From assembly GCA_038320345.1 (NCBI GenBank), contig JBBQED010000003.1:186001-250000 (forward strand): DNA of 64,000 nucleotides, written 5' to 3'. The position numbers and the translations under genes were made by a program. The notes beneath the pieces were generated by a model. The model did no database searches. It was not told the origin of the DNA and saw only the letters and a list, made by a program, of their open reading frames with translations. Numbering within the stretch: the first letter of the stretch is position 1; every line of letters begins with the position of its first letter. The DNA is from JBBQED01 sp038320345. GTDB lineage: Bacteria; Bacteroidota; Bacteroidia; AKYH767-A; OLB10. Positions 50,551 through 58,755 of the stretch are shown here, in pieces.

Positions 50551-52146
50551 TCAATTTTCAAGAAGAATGTTCAGATGCTCATCAAAAGGTTGCAAATTGA
50601 TTAATAGTTCATCAATAAAGGCAGACCCAGACTTCGCATAATAATTGGAAAAATTAAGTACTCGTTCTTGTGGCTGGTTATCCGGCTTTACTTTTTCTAC
50701 AGTGGTACGGATTAAATTAACGGCAGTTTCATGCTTACGCTTCAATGCTGCATTCATCTTCTTCTCAACATTATCCAAACCATTTAAACTCCTCTGCAGT
50801 TCGGCTTGTACACTTCCCTCTAAAGTAGGATCTAAAGCAGAGAGCTTTACTTTAATAGCTGTAAATATTGTATTCAAACTCTCACGCTCGGCTTCAAAAG
50901 ACGAAGGTTGATCGGATAACGTTTTCAAGAAACGATTGATCAAATCATCCGTTGTGCTGAAAAGATCTTCTACATTAAATCCTAAAGACTTAAATTTTGA
51001 TAACTGCTTTGTATTTAAAATCAATGCATGAGATCTTGGCACTACCATTGGATAAAACACCTCCAAATGATCGAATACGGATTTAAATTGCAGCCAGTAA
51101 CTTGCTTCTGCTGGCCCTCCGATATAAGCAAGATTAGGTAAGATCATCTCCTGATAAACAGGACGTAGAATTACATTCGGACTAAATCGCTCCGGTTGAG
51201 ATGCTGCCAGATCTAATATGAAATTATGACTGAATCGTAAATCAGTATTCACTACTTCGAAATCACCTTCTGGAGTTTTAACAATCCGTTCGCGTAATCC
51301 TTGATCTAAATAAAATAAGTTCAAAGGTCGAGGAGTCACTGGCAAAGTATAAGATTTCTCTAACGAAGCATTTACTGCGGTTACTTTTTCAAAGGTAAAC
51401 TGTGTCGATAACTCTTCACGGATTACTTTACTAAATACTTTCTTCAGATTTGGTCGATCTGCATCAATTACTAATAATCCTTCTTTCGCGAAAAGACTTA
51501 AGGCTAATGAACGAGTAGCATCAGCAAGATTTGTATGCTTGGAATACGCCTCGTTGAAAATATTCATCAGTTCTCCTGTGTAAACATTTTCGCCAAGTGC
51601 GGATTTAATTTCTTCGAGTAATGGAAGTAGAGATGCTGTAGATAATCTTCCAGTAGCTCCATTATCTGGCTTCGACCAAGTAATGGAATTCCCTAGAATA
51701 GTTACCTTATTGATTTCTTCGAAATCGTGGTCTTCACTTGCCAACCAAAATACAGGTATAAAATCATGATCCTTAAATCTTGCTTTTAATCCTTTTGCCA
51801 GATTAATCGTGGTAATAATTTTATAGAGAAAAAATAATGGCCCTCCAGCTAAACATAATTGATGACCAGTTGTAACAGTGAATGTAGTTTCCTTTCTGAG
51901 TAGATCAACTTGATTCTTTAACTGGGCATATTGCTCATAATATTCTTGATGTTGCGTATCCAGTTCTTGTGCGAGTATGTTACGATCGATAGGAAATTTC
52001 TTTCTACTTTCAATCAGTTCAGCAAATGAAAGCCAAGCGGGTGGCCAAGAAAAAAGTGAATTTAATGTGGGTTTTCCTTCTAGATAATCATTGATCATCC
52101 GGTTCCTCAATCCTGTGACTGATAAATCAATTTTTAAGTTTTCCAT
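50551..52146 (-). CDS. bshC: Bacillithiol synthase (cysteine-adding enzyme)
   Basis: A 531-residue enzyme that ligates cysteine to GlcN-malate to form bacillithiol, the low-molecular-weight thiol used in place of glutathione. The nucleotide-binding-like start includes FTVTTGHQLCLAGGPLFFLYKI near residues 85-106 and FIPVFWLASEDHDFEEINKV, both diagnostic. The C-terminal coiled coil (about 370-500) carries the dimer interface. BshA and BshB are not in the window. It sits 15 bases after rimO and looks co-transcribed with it. Confidence 0.92.
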   Translation of the reverse strand: MENLKIDLSVTGLRNRMINDYLEGKPTLNSLFSWPPAWLSFAELIESRKKFPIDRNILAQELDTQHQEYYEQYAQLKNQVDLLRKETTFTVTTGHQLCLAGGPLFFLYKIITTINLAKGLKARFKDHDFIPVFWLASEDHDFEEINKVTILGNSITWSKPDNGATGRLSTASLLPLLEEIKSALGENVYTGELMNIFNEAYSKHTNLADATRSLALSLFAKEGLLVIDADRPNLKKVFSKVIREELSTQFTFEKVTAVNASLEKSYTLPVTPRPLNLFYLDQGLRERIVKTPEGDFEVVNTDLRFSHNFILDLAASQPERFSPNVILRPVYQEMILPNLAYIGGPAEASYWLQFKSVFDHLEVFYPMVVPRSHALILNTKQLSKFKSLGFNVEDLFSTTDDLINRFLKTLSDQPSSFEAERESLNTIFTAIKVKLSALDPTLEGSVQAELQRSLNGLDNVEKKMNAALKRKHETAVNLIRTTVEKVKPDNQPQERVLNFSNYYAKSGSAFIDELLINLQPFDEHLNILLEN

Positions 52147-52161
52147 AACTAAAGAAGTGCT

Positions 52162-53478
52162 TTAATCTGCTACAATTTCTCCGAACAAATCAAATTCAGC
52201 GGCATCTAGCATCTTCACATTCGCAAAATCTCCGATACGTACATATTGATCCTTTGCAGAAACCAGAACTTCATTATCTACTTCTGGTGAATCATACTCA
52301 GTACGACCTACAAAATTCTCTCCTTCTTTTCGATCAAATAACACCTTCATAGTTTTACCAACTTTTGAGGCATTGATTTCTGCTGAAATTTTCTCTTGTA
52401 CTGCCATTACAGCCTGCGCACGTTCTACTTTTAGCTCTTCACTTACATCATCTTCTAAAAGATAAGCATGCGTATTTTCTTCGTGAGAATAAGTAAAGAT
52501 TCCAAGTCGATCAAATCGAGTATCCTCAACAAAGCGTAATAAATCTTCATGGTCTTGTTGAGATTCTCCTGGATAACCAGCAATCATCGTTGTACGAATT
52601 GCAATATCTGGAACCTTATTTCGGATGGTATCTATTAATGCATAAGTCTTTTCCCGAGTGGTTCCACGTCGCATGGACTTAAGCATTGTATCACTGATAT
52701 GTTGTAGCGGCATATCGATGTAATTACAAATATTACTACGCTCCCTCATCACCTCTAAAACATCCAAAGGAAATCCAGAAGGGAAAGCATAATGCAAACG
52801 AATCCACCCAATTCCATCTACATCACTTAATCGTTTTAATAACTCTGCTAATTTGCGATCCTTATAAATATCAAGCCCGTAATAAGTTGAATCTTGCGCG
52901 ATCAGTAACAACTCACGTGTACCCTCTTTTGCGAGGAGAGTAGCTTCCTTCACCAGATCCTCCATTGTGCGGGAGATATGCTTTCCCCTCATTAAAGGAA
53001 TAGCACAGAAAGAACAGGGACGATCGCAACCTTCCGAAATTTTCAAGTAAGCAAAATGCCTTGGAGTAGTGAGTAATCTTTCTCCAACCAGTTCATGCTT
53101 ATAATCTGCTCCGAGTGTCTTTAAAAGTAATGGCAAATCACGCGTTCCAAAGTAAGCATCTACATTGGTAATTTCTTTTTCTAAATCGGGTTTGTAACGC
53201 TCCGACAAACATCCTGTTACAATAAGTCGATCAATTTTACCTTCTTCTTTTTGCTTCGCGAAGTGCAAAATGGTTTCGATACTTTCCTGTTTGGCATTGT
53301 CAATAAATCCACATGTATTAATCACTACAATTGCAGCATCCGTTTCATCACTTTCATGAGTTACTTCAAATTGATTAGCGCGCAACTGACCCATCAGCAC
53401 TTCGGAATCTACCAGATTCTTAGAGCATCCAAGTGTAATTACATTAACTTTATTTTGCTTGAGGGTTTTTGTCTTCAC
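52162..53478 (-). CDS. rimO: Ribosomal protein uS12 methylthiotransferase RimO
   Basis: A 438-residue radical-SAM enzyme that methylthiolates the conserved Asp of ribosomal protein uS12. The N-terminal UPF0004 domain carries Cys18 in VITLGCSKNLVDSEVL plus two further cluster cysteines (NTCGF and VTGCLSERY). The radical-SAM motif CDRPCSFCAIP has the three cysteines of CxxxCxxC. The C-terminal TRAM domain (about 370-438) binds the substrate. The start MKTKTLKQNK is a little longer than usual. The neighbour genes (ftsY, bL33, bL28) belong to translation. Confidence 0.95.
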   Translation of the reverse strand: MKTKTLKQNKVNVITLGCSKNLVDSEVLMGQLRANQFEVTHESDETDAAIVVINTCGFIDNAKQESIETILHFAKQKEEGKIDRLIVTGCLSERYKPDLEKEITNVDAYFGTRDLPLLLKTLGADYKHELVGERLLTTPRHFAYLKISEGCDRPCSFCAIPLMRGKHISRTMEDLVKEATLLAKEGTRELLLIAQDSTYYGLDIYKDRKLAELLKRLSDVDGIGWIRLHYAFPSGFPLDVLEVMRERSNICNYIDMPLQHISDTMLKSMRRGTTREKTYALIDTIRNKVPDIAIRTTMIAGYPGESQQDHEDLLRFVEDTRFDRLGIFTYSHEENTHAYLLEDDVSEELKVERAQAVMAVQEKISAEINASKVGKTMKVLFDRKEGENFVGRTEYDSPEVDNEVLVSAKDQYVRIGDFANVKMLDAAEFDLFGEIVAD

Positions 53479-53480
53479 GA

Positions 53481-53963
53481 TTAATAGAATGCCTTAAATT
53501 TATTAATGTCATAATTAATTTTCACTTCAGCAGGTAGCATAGTATTCAACTGAGTAATCAATCGGGCATACAAATACACATACGCATTAGTAGCTGCCGA
53601 CTCATACGTGCTATCGCCCACAACAATTTTCAATTCAAACGCTCTTGGTGCATGATCAGCATCAATAAATTGAAAATTATTATACTCGTTGAAATATAAT
53701 TTCTGAATACTATCGAGCGGAAAAGCTTTCAAATATTTACTCATTCCAATTTTTTCATCAGGAGTGAGGCTTCTGTTGAGATAGTTCACAATACTTCTAC
53801 CATAATCGGAGCGGGCTACAATACTCAAGCTATCTTGAGTCACTTTAAAAACATTCTTCTGTTCCATCACACCATTGTTATCGCTAAGCTCCAGCGAAAA
53901 ATTCTGAGCAAACGTAATGCGCGTAACGAACATCATTACAACAAGTATCCGCAGTTTATTCAT
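53481..53963 (-). CDS. Small secreted protein of unknown function
   Basis: A 160-residue protein with signal peptide (MNKLRILVVMMFVTRITFAQ). The mature chain is mixed alpha/beta; visible segments are DSLSIVARSDYGRSIVNYLNRSLTPDEKIGMSKYLK and YVYLYARLITQLNTMLPAEVKINYD. I do not recognise a family. It lies between ftsY (gap 5 bases) and rimO (gap 2 bases), all minus, so it is translated as part of that operon. Probably periplasmic. Confidence 0.6.
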   Translation of the reverse strand: MNKLRILVVMMFVTRITFAQNFSLELSDNNGVMEQKNVFKVTQDSLSIVARSDYGRSIVNYLNRSLTPDEKIGMSKYLKAFPLDSIQKLYFNEYNNFQFIDADHAPRAFELKIVVGDSTYESAATNAYVYLYARLITQLNTMLPAEVKINYDINKFKAFY

Positions 53964-53968
53964 CGAAT

Positions 53969-54931
53969 TTAATTTTCATTAAATAAGGATTGTACAAATT
54001 CAGTTCTGTCGAAGAGTTGTAGATCTTCCATCTTCTCTCCCACTCCAATATATTTCACTGGCACTTTAAACTGATCTGAAATACCAATTACTACTCCGCC
54101 TTTTGCAGTTCCATCTAGTTTGGTTAATGCCAATGCATTTACATCTGTTGCTGCTATGAATTGTTTCGCCTGTTCAATAGCATTCTGTCCAGTGGAGGCG
54201 TCTAACACTAATAATATTTCATGCGGTGCATCAGGAATTACTTTTTGCATGACTCTTCTGATTTTCGATAATTCATTCATCAGATTTACTTTATTATGCA
54301 ATCGTCCTGCTGTATCAATAATACAAACATCAGCGCCTTGAGCTTGAGCAGAAGAAACAGTGTCGAACGCAACAGAAGCGGGATCAGCGCCCATCCCTTG
54401 ACTAATAATCGGGACATCAACTCGGCTAGCCCAAATGGTTAATTGATCAACAGCAGCAGCACGAAATGTATCCGCAGCACCAAGCACCACATTCTTTCCT
54501 GCTTTTTTAAATTGATAAGCAAGCTTACCTATTGTTGTTGTTTTACCAACGCCATTTACTCCTACTACCATGATCACATATGGTTTAGCAGGTAAATCTT
54601 TTAATGCGCCGAAATCATTTTTACCGGTCGATTTATTTTCTCCTAATAAATCTGCGATTTCTTCTTTCAAGATCCTGTTGAGCTCACTTGTACCAGTATA
54701 CTTATCTCGAGCCACACGTTCTTGAATCCGCTTCACAATTTTTAAGGTGGTTTCAACACCTACATCACTGCTTACTAAAACCTCTTCTAGATTATCAAGT
54801 ACCTCATCATCGATAGAGGATTTACCTAAAATAGTACGTGTTATTTTTCCGAAAAAACTTTCTCTTGTTTTTTCTAGTCCCTTGTCAAGTGACTCTTTTT
54901 TCTCTTTATTGAAAAATCCAAACAATCCCAT
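53969..54931 (-). CDS. ftsY: Signal recognition particle receptor FtsY
   Basis: A 320-residue GTPase that docks the SRP-ribosome complex on the inner membrane. The NG domain has the P loop VGVNGVGKTTTIGKLA, then DTFRAAAVDQL, DTAGRLHNKVNLMNEL, and TKLDGTAKGG. The N-terminal A domain is short here (about 15-20 residues), as in Bacteroidota. I chose the Met at 54929-54931, which gives the standard start GLFGFFNKEKK; the ATG at 54958 lies just next to a terminator. A terminator upstream (54968-54991) shows that it does not depend on the DUF4295 transcript alone. Confidence 0.95.
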   Translation of the reverse strand: MGLFGFFNKEKKESLDKGLEKTRESFFGKITRTILGKSSIDDEVLDNLEEVLVSSDVGVETTLKIVKRIQERVARDKYTGTSELNRILKEEIADLLGENKSTGKNDFGALKDLPAKPYVIMVVGVNGVGKTTTIGKLAYQFKKAGKNVVLGAADTFRAAAVDQLTIWASRVDVPIISQGMGADPASVAFDTVSSAQAQGADVCIIDTAGRLHNKVNLMNELSKIRRVMQKVIPDAPHEILLVLDASTGQNAIEQAKQFIAATDVNALALTKLDGTAKGGVVIGISDQFKVPVKYIGVGEKMEDLQLFDRTEFVQSLFNEN

Positions 54932-54967
54932 ATTCGATGTTAAGGTTAAAGGTATCAAAACAAAAAA

Positions 54968-54991
54968 AGCCTCTTTCGGTGGAAAGAAGCT
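54968..54991 (-). terminator. Intrinsic terminator between DUF4295 and ftsY
   Basis: On the minus strand a 10-bp stem (one G-U pair), arms 54991-54982 and 54977-54968, loop CACC, is followed by seven T and then GTTTT. It separates the small ribosomal genes from ftsY, allowing different expression levels. Confidence 0.75.
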
Positions 54992-55018
54992 CTAAGGCGG
55001 TTGATTGCCAGTTTTTAA

Positions 55019-55174
55019 TTATTTGTCTTTAAGGAAATCTTTCACGTGGTCGTTATGAACCACTTCTTCCTTAAATGTATAAGAACCAGTGAGAGGTGAC
55101 TTCACCATCTTAATTACTTTGGAGAATTCTTTGCCTTTTCCGGACTTCAGGGTAGCAACTACTTTCTTTGCCAT
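55019..55174 (-). CDS. DUF4295 small basic protein (ribosomal bL38-like)
   Basis: A 51-residue basic protein: MAKKVVATLKSGKGKEF and KMVKSPLTGSYTFKEEVVH are the family pattern, and the end VKDFLKDK is typical. DUF4295 is restricted to Bacteroidota and always sits by rpmG and ftsY; I recall it being reported as a ribosomal protein (bL38) in a Flavobacterium ribosome structure, which I cannot check here. It starts 30 bases after the bL33 stop and probably shares its transcript. It ends before the terminator at 54968-54991. Confidence 0.85.
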   Translation of the reverse strand: MAKKVVATLKSGKGKEFSKVIKMVKSPLTGSYTFKEEVVHNDHVKDFLKDK

Positions 55175-55204
55175 GTGGAATCTTGTTTATCGGATTAACC
55201 CGGA

Positions 55205-55387
55205 TTATTTAATTTCTTTGTGTACAGTTACCTTTTTCAGAACGTTGTTGAATTTCTTCATTTCCAATCTGTCTGGGGTATTCTTTTTATTCTTTGTGGT
55301 GATGTAGCGTGAAGTGCCTGGCATACCGCTATTCTTATGCTCGGTGCACTCCATTATCACTTGAACTCTGTTACCTTTCTTTGCCAT
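55205..55387 (-). CDS. rpmG: Large ribosomal subunit protein bL33
   Basis: A 60-residue ribosomal protein. RVQVIMECTEHKNSGMPGTSRYIT and NTPDRLEMKKFNNVLKKVTVHKEIK match bL33. Only one Cys is present, so it is the zinc-free form (no paired CxxC). It is preceded by a perfect -7 box at 55427-55434 and has a 250-base gap upstream, so it has its own promoter, unlike the usual rpmB-rpmG pairing. Confidence 0.95.
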   Translation of the reverse strand: MAKKGNRVQVIMECTEHKNSGMPGTSRYITTKNKKNTPDRLEMKKFNNVLKKVTVHKEIK

Positions 55388-55426
55388 GGTAATTAGGTGT
55401 AATTAGAACCCGTTTTATAGGGAGGG

Positions 55427-55434
55427 CAAAGATA
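55427..55434 (-). promoter_or_regulatory. Promoter -7 element (TATCTTTG) of rpmG
   Basis: Reverse-strand TATCTTTG, followed by CCCTCC, 39 bases before the ATG. The same TATCTTTGCCC core precedes rpmB at 57349-57359. Confidence 0.6.
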
Positions 55435-55637
55435 CGTCAACAAACAAGGAATTACAAGTCAATTCTTCGATAATCCTTCACTTTTTTAGGGACTTCGCAA
55501 AAAAGGGACGTTGAAGGTTTTGAAAATTGTCGCAAAACGTTAAATATTAACGCCTTATGACGAAATAAATATGACTCATCGGTCATGGTTTTTCTTTAAG
55601 ATATCACTTGTTTACGCTAAAAAAACGGGTTTTTGGG

Positions 55638-57035
55638 TCATTTAAAGACGGGTTCAAGTTCTCCAGTCTGCTTCATAAGCAACTCCAAAGCATCAATTTC
55701 TCTTGGAAGTGCGATACTTAAGACCTTAAATCCTTCTTCTGTTATCAGCACATCATCTTCTATCCTCACTCCAATATTCCACCATTTCGGATCACAAGCC
55801 GATCCGCTAGGAATATAAATTCCAGGCTCCACCGTAATTATGGTTCCAGGTTTCAAAGATCCATAAGTACCAGCATCATGAACATCGAGTCCTAAATAAT
55901 GTGAGGTACCGTGCATAAAATAGATTGTTACATCTTCTGGTTTTGTGATGATACCCAGTTTCATCAATCCTTTTGCGATAACTTCTTTTGCAGCAATTTG
56001 AGTTGCACTAAAAATATTTCCCGGACGACAAGCATTGAATCCTGCATTTTGAGCATCTAACACTAATTGATAAATGGCTCTTTCTTCCGTAGAAAAATTT
56101 CCATCAACGGGAACAGTGCGGGTGATATCTGCAGTGTACCCATGATATTCAGCACCCATATCAGCAAGTAACATATCTGTTGCTACTAATTCTTTCCGAT
56201 TGAAAGTATAATGTAATACACAAGAATTTTTTCCTCCACCAGCAATCGAACCATACCCTTGATATTCGGAACCATACTTCTTCATATAAAATTCAACAAT
56301 TGCTTGTGCTTGATATTCGGTCATACCAGGCTTAATTATTTTTATCATCTCCGTGAATCCTGCAATGCTAATGTCAATAGCTTTCTGTATTAGGATTAAT
56401 TCTTCAGCTTGTTTTACCTCTCGCAATTCTGCCATGAATCTTTGGAGCCGTGAAGAATCTACCGCGGCACTTTGTTGCGCAGTTTTAAATCGAAACTGAT
56501 TAACGAGATCGGCTAAATCAGCATTATCGTTTTTTTCCTGATTCGGAAATTCAGGAAAACCCACAAAGATTTTTTCGAACTTACTAAAGTCGATTCCAAA
56601 CTCATTAAAATCTTTTCCGTTGTACACTGCATTTATTCCGAGGAGTTTTTTTGCTCCATCCACACCAAGCCTTTGCCCGGTCCATATTTCTTCTTTTGCA
56701 TTTCTCTCTTGCACAAAAAGAATTTCATTCACTTGATTGCCGTCAATATTCCGCGGTTCTTTAAAAATCAGAATTAATGCGTTAGGTTCAGTATAACCAG
56801 TGAGGTAATAAAAATTGGGATTTTGACTGTATTGAAAATCGACATCATTAGAACGATTGCGCACAGGATTAGCAAAAAAGACAGCGCAAGATTTTGGGGG
56901 GAGTAATTCTCTGAGCGCGGCTCTTCTTTGCTGATGAAATGCTGTACTCAACTGGTCTTTATCATCCCATTGAGCACACAGCAATAATGGAAATAAAATA
57001 AATGATAAAATAAAAGCCGGTAACCTGTGATTCAT
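55638..57035 (-). CDS. Secreted aminopeptidase P-family metallopeptidase
   Basis: A 465-residue protein with signal peptide (MNHRLPAFILSFILFPLLLCAQ). The N-terminal domain is creatinase-like; the C-terminal pita-bread domain has the five metal ligands: LLADMGAEYHGYTADITRTVPV (first Asp and second Asp), HGTSHYLGLDVHD (His), TVEPGIYIP (Glu) and GVRIEDDVLIT (Glu). It removes N-terminal residues before proline in periplasmic or outer peptides. It is inserted between rpmB and rpmG. A -7 box TAATTTTG lies 4 bases before the ATG. Confidence 0.9.
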   Translation of the reverse strand: MNHRLPAFILSFILFPLLLCAQWDDKDQLSTAFHQQRRAALRELLPPKSCAVFFANPVRNRSNDVDFQYSQNPNFYYLTGYTEPNALILIFKEPRNIDGNQVNEILFVQERNAKEEIWTGQRLGVDGAKKLLGINAVYNGKDFNEFGIDFSKFEKIFVGFPEFPNQEKNDNADLADLVNQFRFKTAQQSAAVDSSRLQRFMAELREVKQAEELILIQKAIDISIAGFTEMIKIIKPGMTEYQAQAIVEFYMKKYGSEYQGYGSIAGGGKNSCVLHYTFNRKELVATDMLLADMGAEYHGYTADITRTVPVDGNFSTEERAIYQLVLDAQNAGFNACRPGNIFSATQIAAKEVIAKGLMKLGIITKPEDVTIYFMHGTSHYLGLDVHDAGTYGSLKPGTIITVEPGIYIPSGSACDPKWWNIGVRIEDDVLITEEGFKVLSIALPREIDALELLMKQTGELEPVFK

Positions 57036-57039
57036 GGTT

Positions 57040-57047
57040 CAAAATTA
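57040..57047 (-). promoter_or_regulatory. Promoter -7 element (TAATTTTG) of the aminopeptidase gene
   Basis: A perfect match, with only 4 bases before the ATG at 57035. Confidence 0.55.
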
Positions 57048-57093
57048 ACCAATCAGACAGATAACCGGCCTATTAAGCCTAGAAGAAAAAAAC

Positions 57094-57327
57094 TTAAATG
57101 GTACCTTTAATGATAGCGCGGGTAATTGCTTCCGTGATACCAATTTTATTGATGGTACGAATAGCAGAAGTGCTCACTTTCAACGTAATCCATTCGCCAG
57201 TTTCAGGCATGAAGAATTTTTTCGTTTGGAGATTCGGGTTGAATCTACGCTTGGTTTTATGGTTAGAGTGGCTGACTCTGTTTCCAGAGATGGCTTTTTT
57301 TCCTGTTAAATCACAGATCCTAGACAT
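57094..57327 (-). CDS. rpmB: Large ribosomal subunit protein bL28
   Basis: A 77-residue ribosomal protein. MSRICDLTGKKAISGNRVSHSNHKTKRRF is the classic bL28 opening, and WITLKVSTSAIRTINKIGI the closing strand. I chose the Met at 57325-57327; the frame extends a few codons upstream but the motif begins here. A promoter box at 57352-57359 precedes it, with TTG near 57379-57381 as -33. It is normally followed directly by rpmG; here aminopeptidase P intervenes. Confidence 0.95.
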   Translation of the reverse strand: MSRICDLTGKKAISGNRVSHSNHKTKRRFNPNLQTKKFFMPETGEWITLKVSTSAIRTINKIGITEAITRAIIKGTI

Positions 57328-57351
57328 GGGAATTTTTCTTTTTAAGAGGGG

Positions 57352-57381
57352 CAAAGATAATTAAAATAAGTTTTCAGACAA
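57352..57381 (-). promoter_or_regulatory. Promoter of rpmB (-33 TTG, -7 TATCTTTG)
   Basis: Reverse strand: TTG at 57379-57381 and TATCTTTG at 57352-57359 are 19 bases apart. The gene begins 24 bases later. Confidence 0.6.
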
Positions 57382-57385
57382 GCAT

Positions 57386-58621
57386 TTACTTCAACAATGC
57401 CTTTCTCAACATATTTATTCCGGTGGCTGCGGCTACTTGTATGGTTCTTAGCCGATTATCACCTAAAAGTACTTTTTTGGCGATCGTCCCATCCGGTGTA
57501 GATACTGCAATCCAAACTGTTCCTACTGGTTTTTCTGGAGTTCCACCACCAGGTCCTGCAACCCCTGAAGTTGCTATTGAACAATGTGTTGAGAATTTTT
57601 GCTTTACATTTTCCGCCATCATTCGAACTACTTCCTCGCTAACCGCTCCATTTTTATTGATGAGGTCAGCGGGAATACCTAAAATCTCTGTTTTGCTGTT
57701 ATAAGAGTAAGTTACTGTACTGCCTTCATAATAGGCCGAACTTCCAGGCACAGAAGTTAAAAGATGAGAAACGAATCCACCCGTGCAACTTTCTGCGGTA
57801 GACACTTTGTAATTCTTTTCCATCAGCATCTTCCCAACGATCTCTTCTATGGTGTCATCATTAAATCCATAAAGGTATTCCTCGATCTGAATGCTCAATT
57901 CTTCTACAAGTTCATTCATCTTTGACCGGATGAGTTGCTCCTCACCAGAGGCACTCAGCCGAAGGCGCACAGCACCTGGCGAAGGGAGATAGGCTAATTT
58001 AAATCCGGAAGGAAGAGAATCTTCAAAAACTGTAATTTTCTCTGATAAAAAACTCTCTCCTATTCCTTGAGTTAAAAGTGTATGATGCAGTATAAATGGC
58101 GTTTTAAATTGCGCTTTAATTTTAGGCAATACCATTTCCGACATGATGTGCTTCATTTCATAGGGCACACCAGGCATTGAAATATACACTATACCCTTTT
58201 CTTCAAACCACATTCCGGGAGCAGTTCCAACTTTATTATATAGCGTTGTGCAATTGGAAGGCACTTCAGCTTGCAGTCGGTTGATTGTAGTAACTTCTCT
58301 TCCCCGTAGTCTAAAAAGACGTTCTACATCTTTGTACGCTTCCGGATCAAATACCATCGCAACTCCAAAATACTCACACAACGTCTTTTTGGTGATATCA
58401 TCTTTGGTGGGTCCGAGTCCACCAGTGATCAAAACAATTTGCACTCTGGCAGCAGCTTCCTTTAAAGCATTCAGAATATGCTCACGATGATCAGAAACAG
58501 AAGTGATCTGATGCACTTTTATCCCTTGAAGATTCAATTGCTGTCCAATCCATGCAGAATTGGTATCAACGATCTGTCCTATGAGTATTTCATCCCCGAT
58601 GGTTATAATTTCTGCCAGCAT
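57386..58621 (-). CDS. cinA: CinA-family protein (NMN amidohydrolase domain)
   Basis: A 411-residue protein with two domains. Residues 1-170 are a MoCF/MoeA-like (COG1058) domain, opening LAEIITIGDEILIGQIVDTN with GGLGPTKDDITKKTL. Residues about 250-411 are the PncC nicotinamide-nucleotide amidase domain: STAESCTGGFVSHLLTSVPGSSAYYEGS, and TSGVAGPGGGTPEKPVGTVWIA. It acts in pyridine nucleotide recycling (NMN deamidation or ADP-ribose pyrophosphatase). I chose the Met at 58621; the in-frame Met at 58642 overlaps the -7 box at 58640-58647. Confidence 0.92.
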   Translation of the reverse strand: MLAEIITIGDEILIGQIVDTNSAWIGQQLNLQGIKVHQITSVSDHREHILNALKEAAARVQIVLITGGLGPTKDDITKKTLCEYFGVAMVFDPEAYKDVERLFRLRGREVTTINRLQAEVPSNCTTLYNKVGTAPGMWFEEKGIVYISMPGVPYEMKHIMSEMVLPKIKAQFKTPFILHHTLLTQGIGESFLSEKITVFEDSLPSGFKLAYLPSPGAVRLRLSASGEEQLIRSKMNELVEELSIQIEEYLYGFNDDTIEEIVGKMLMEKNYKVSTAESCTGGFVSHLLTSVPGSSAYYEGSTVTYSYNSKTEILGIPADLINKNGAVSEEVVRMMAENVKQKFSTHCSIATSGVAGPGGGTPEKPVGTVWIAVSTPDGTIAKKVLLGDNRLRTIQVAAATGINMLRKALLK

Positions 58622-58639
58622 AATTTTAAAATCAGACGA

Positions 58640-58647
58640 CAAAGGTA
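58640..58647 (-). promoter_or_regulatory. Promoter -7 element (TACCTTTG) of cinA
   Basis: A perfect match on the reverse strand, 18 bases before the chosen start, which supports that start. Confidence 0.55.
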
Positions 58648-58721
58648 TTTAAAGAGGCTGAATGCTGAAGTTAAGATGAACGATATGTATACAATTGATA
58701 GCCTCGCATCATGAATGGCAG

Positions 58722-58729
58722 TAAATTTG
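58722..58729 (+). promoter_or_regulatory. Promoter -7 element (TAAATTTG) of the DUF4197 gene
   Basis: A perfect match, 26 bases before the ATG at 58756. It overlaps the longer reading frame starting at 58711 and argues against that start. Confidence 0.55.
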
Positions 58730-58755
58730 TTAGCTCCGCAACCAAACACTGTATT

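Noticed and set aside
58711..58755. Longer start for the DUF4197 gene
   Set aside because: The -7 box lies within this stretch, and the signal peptide begins at 58756.
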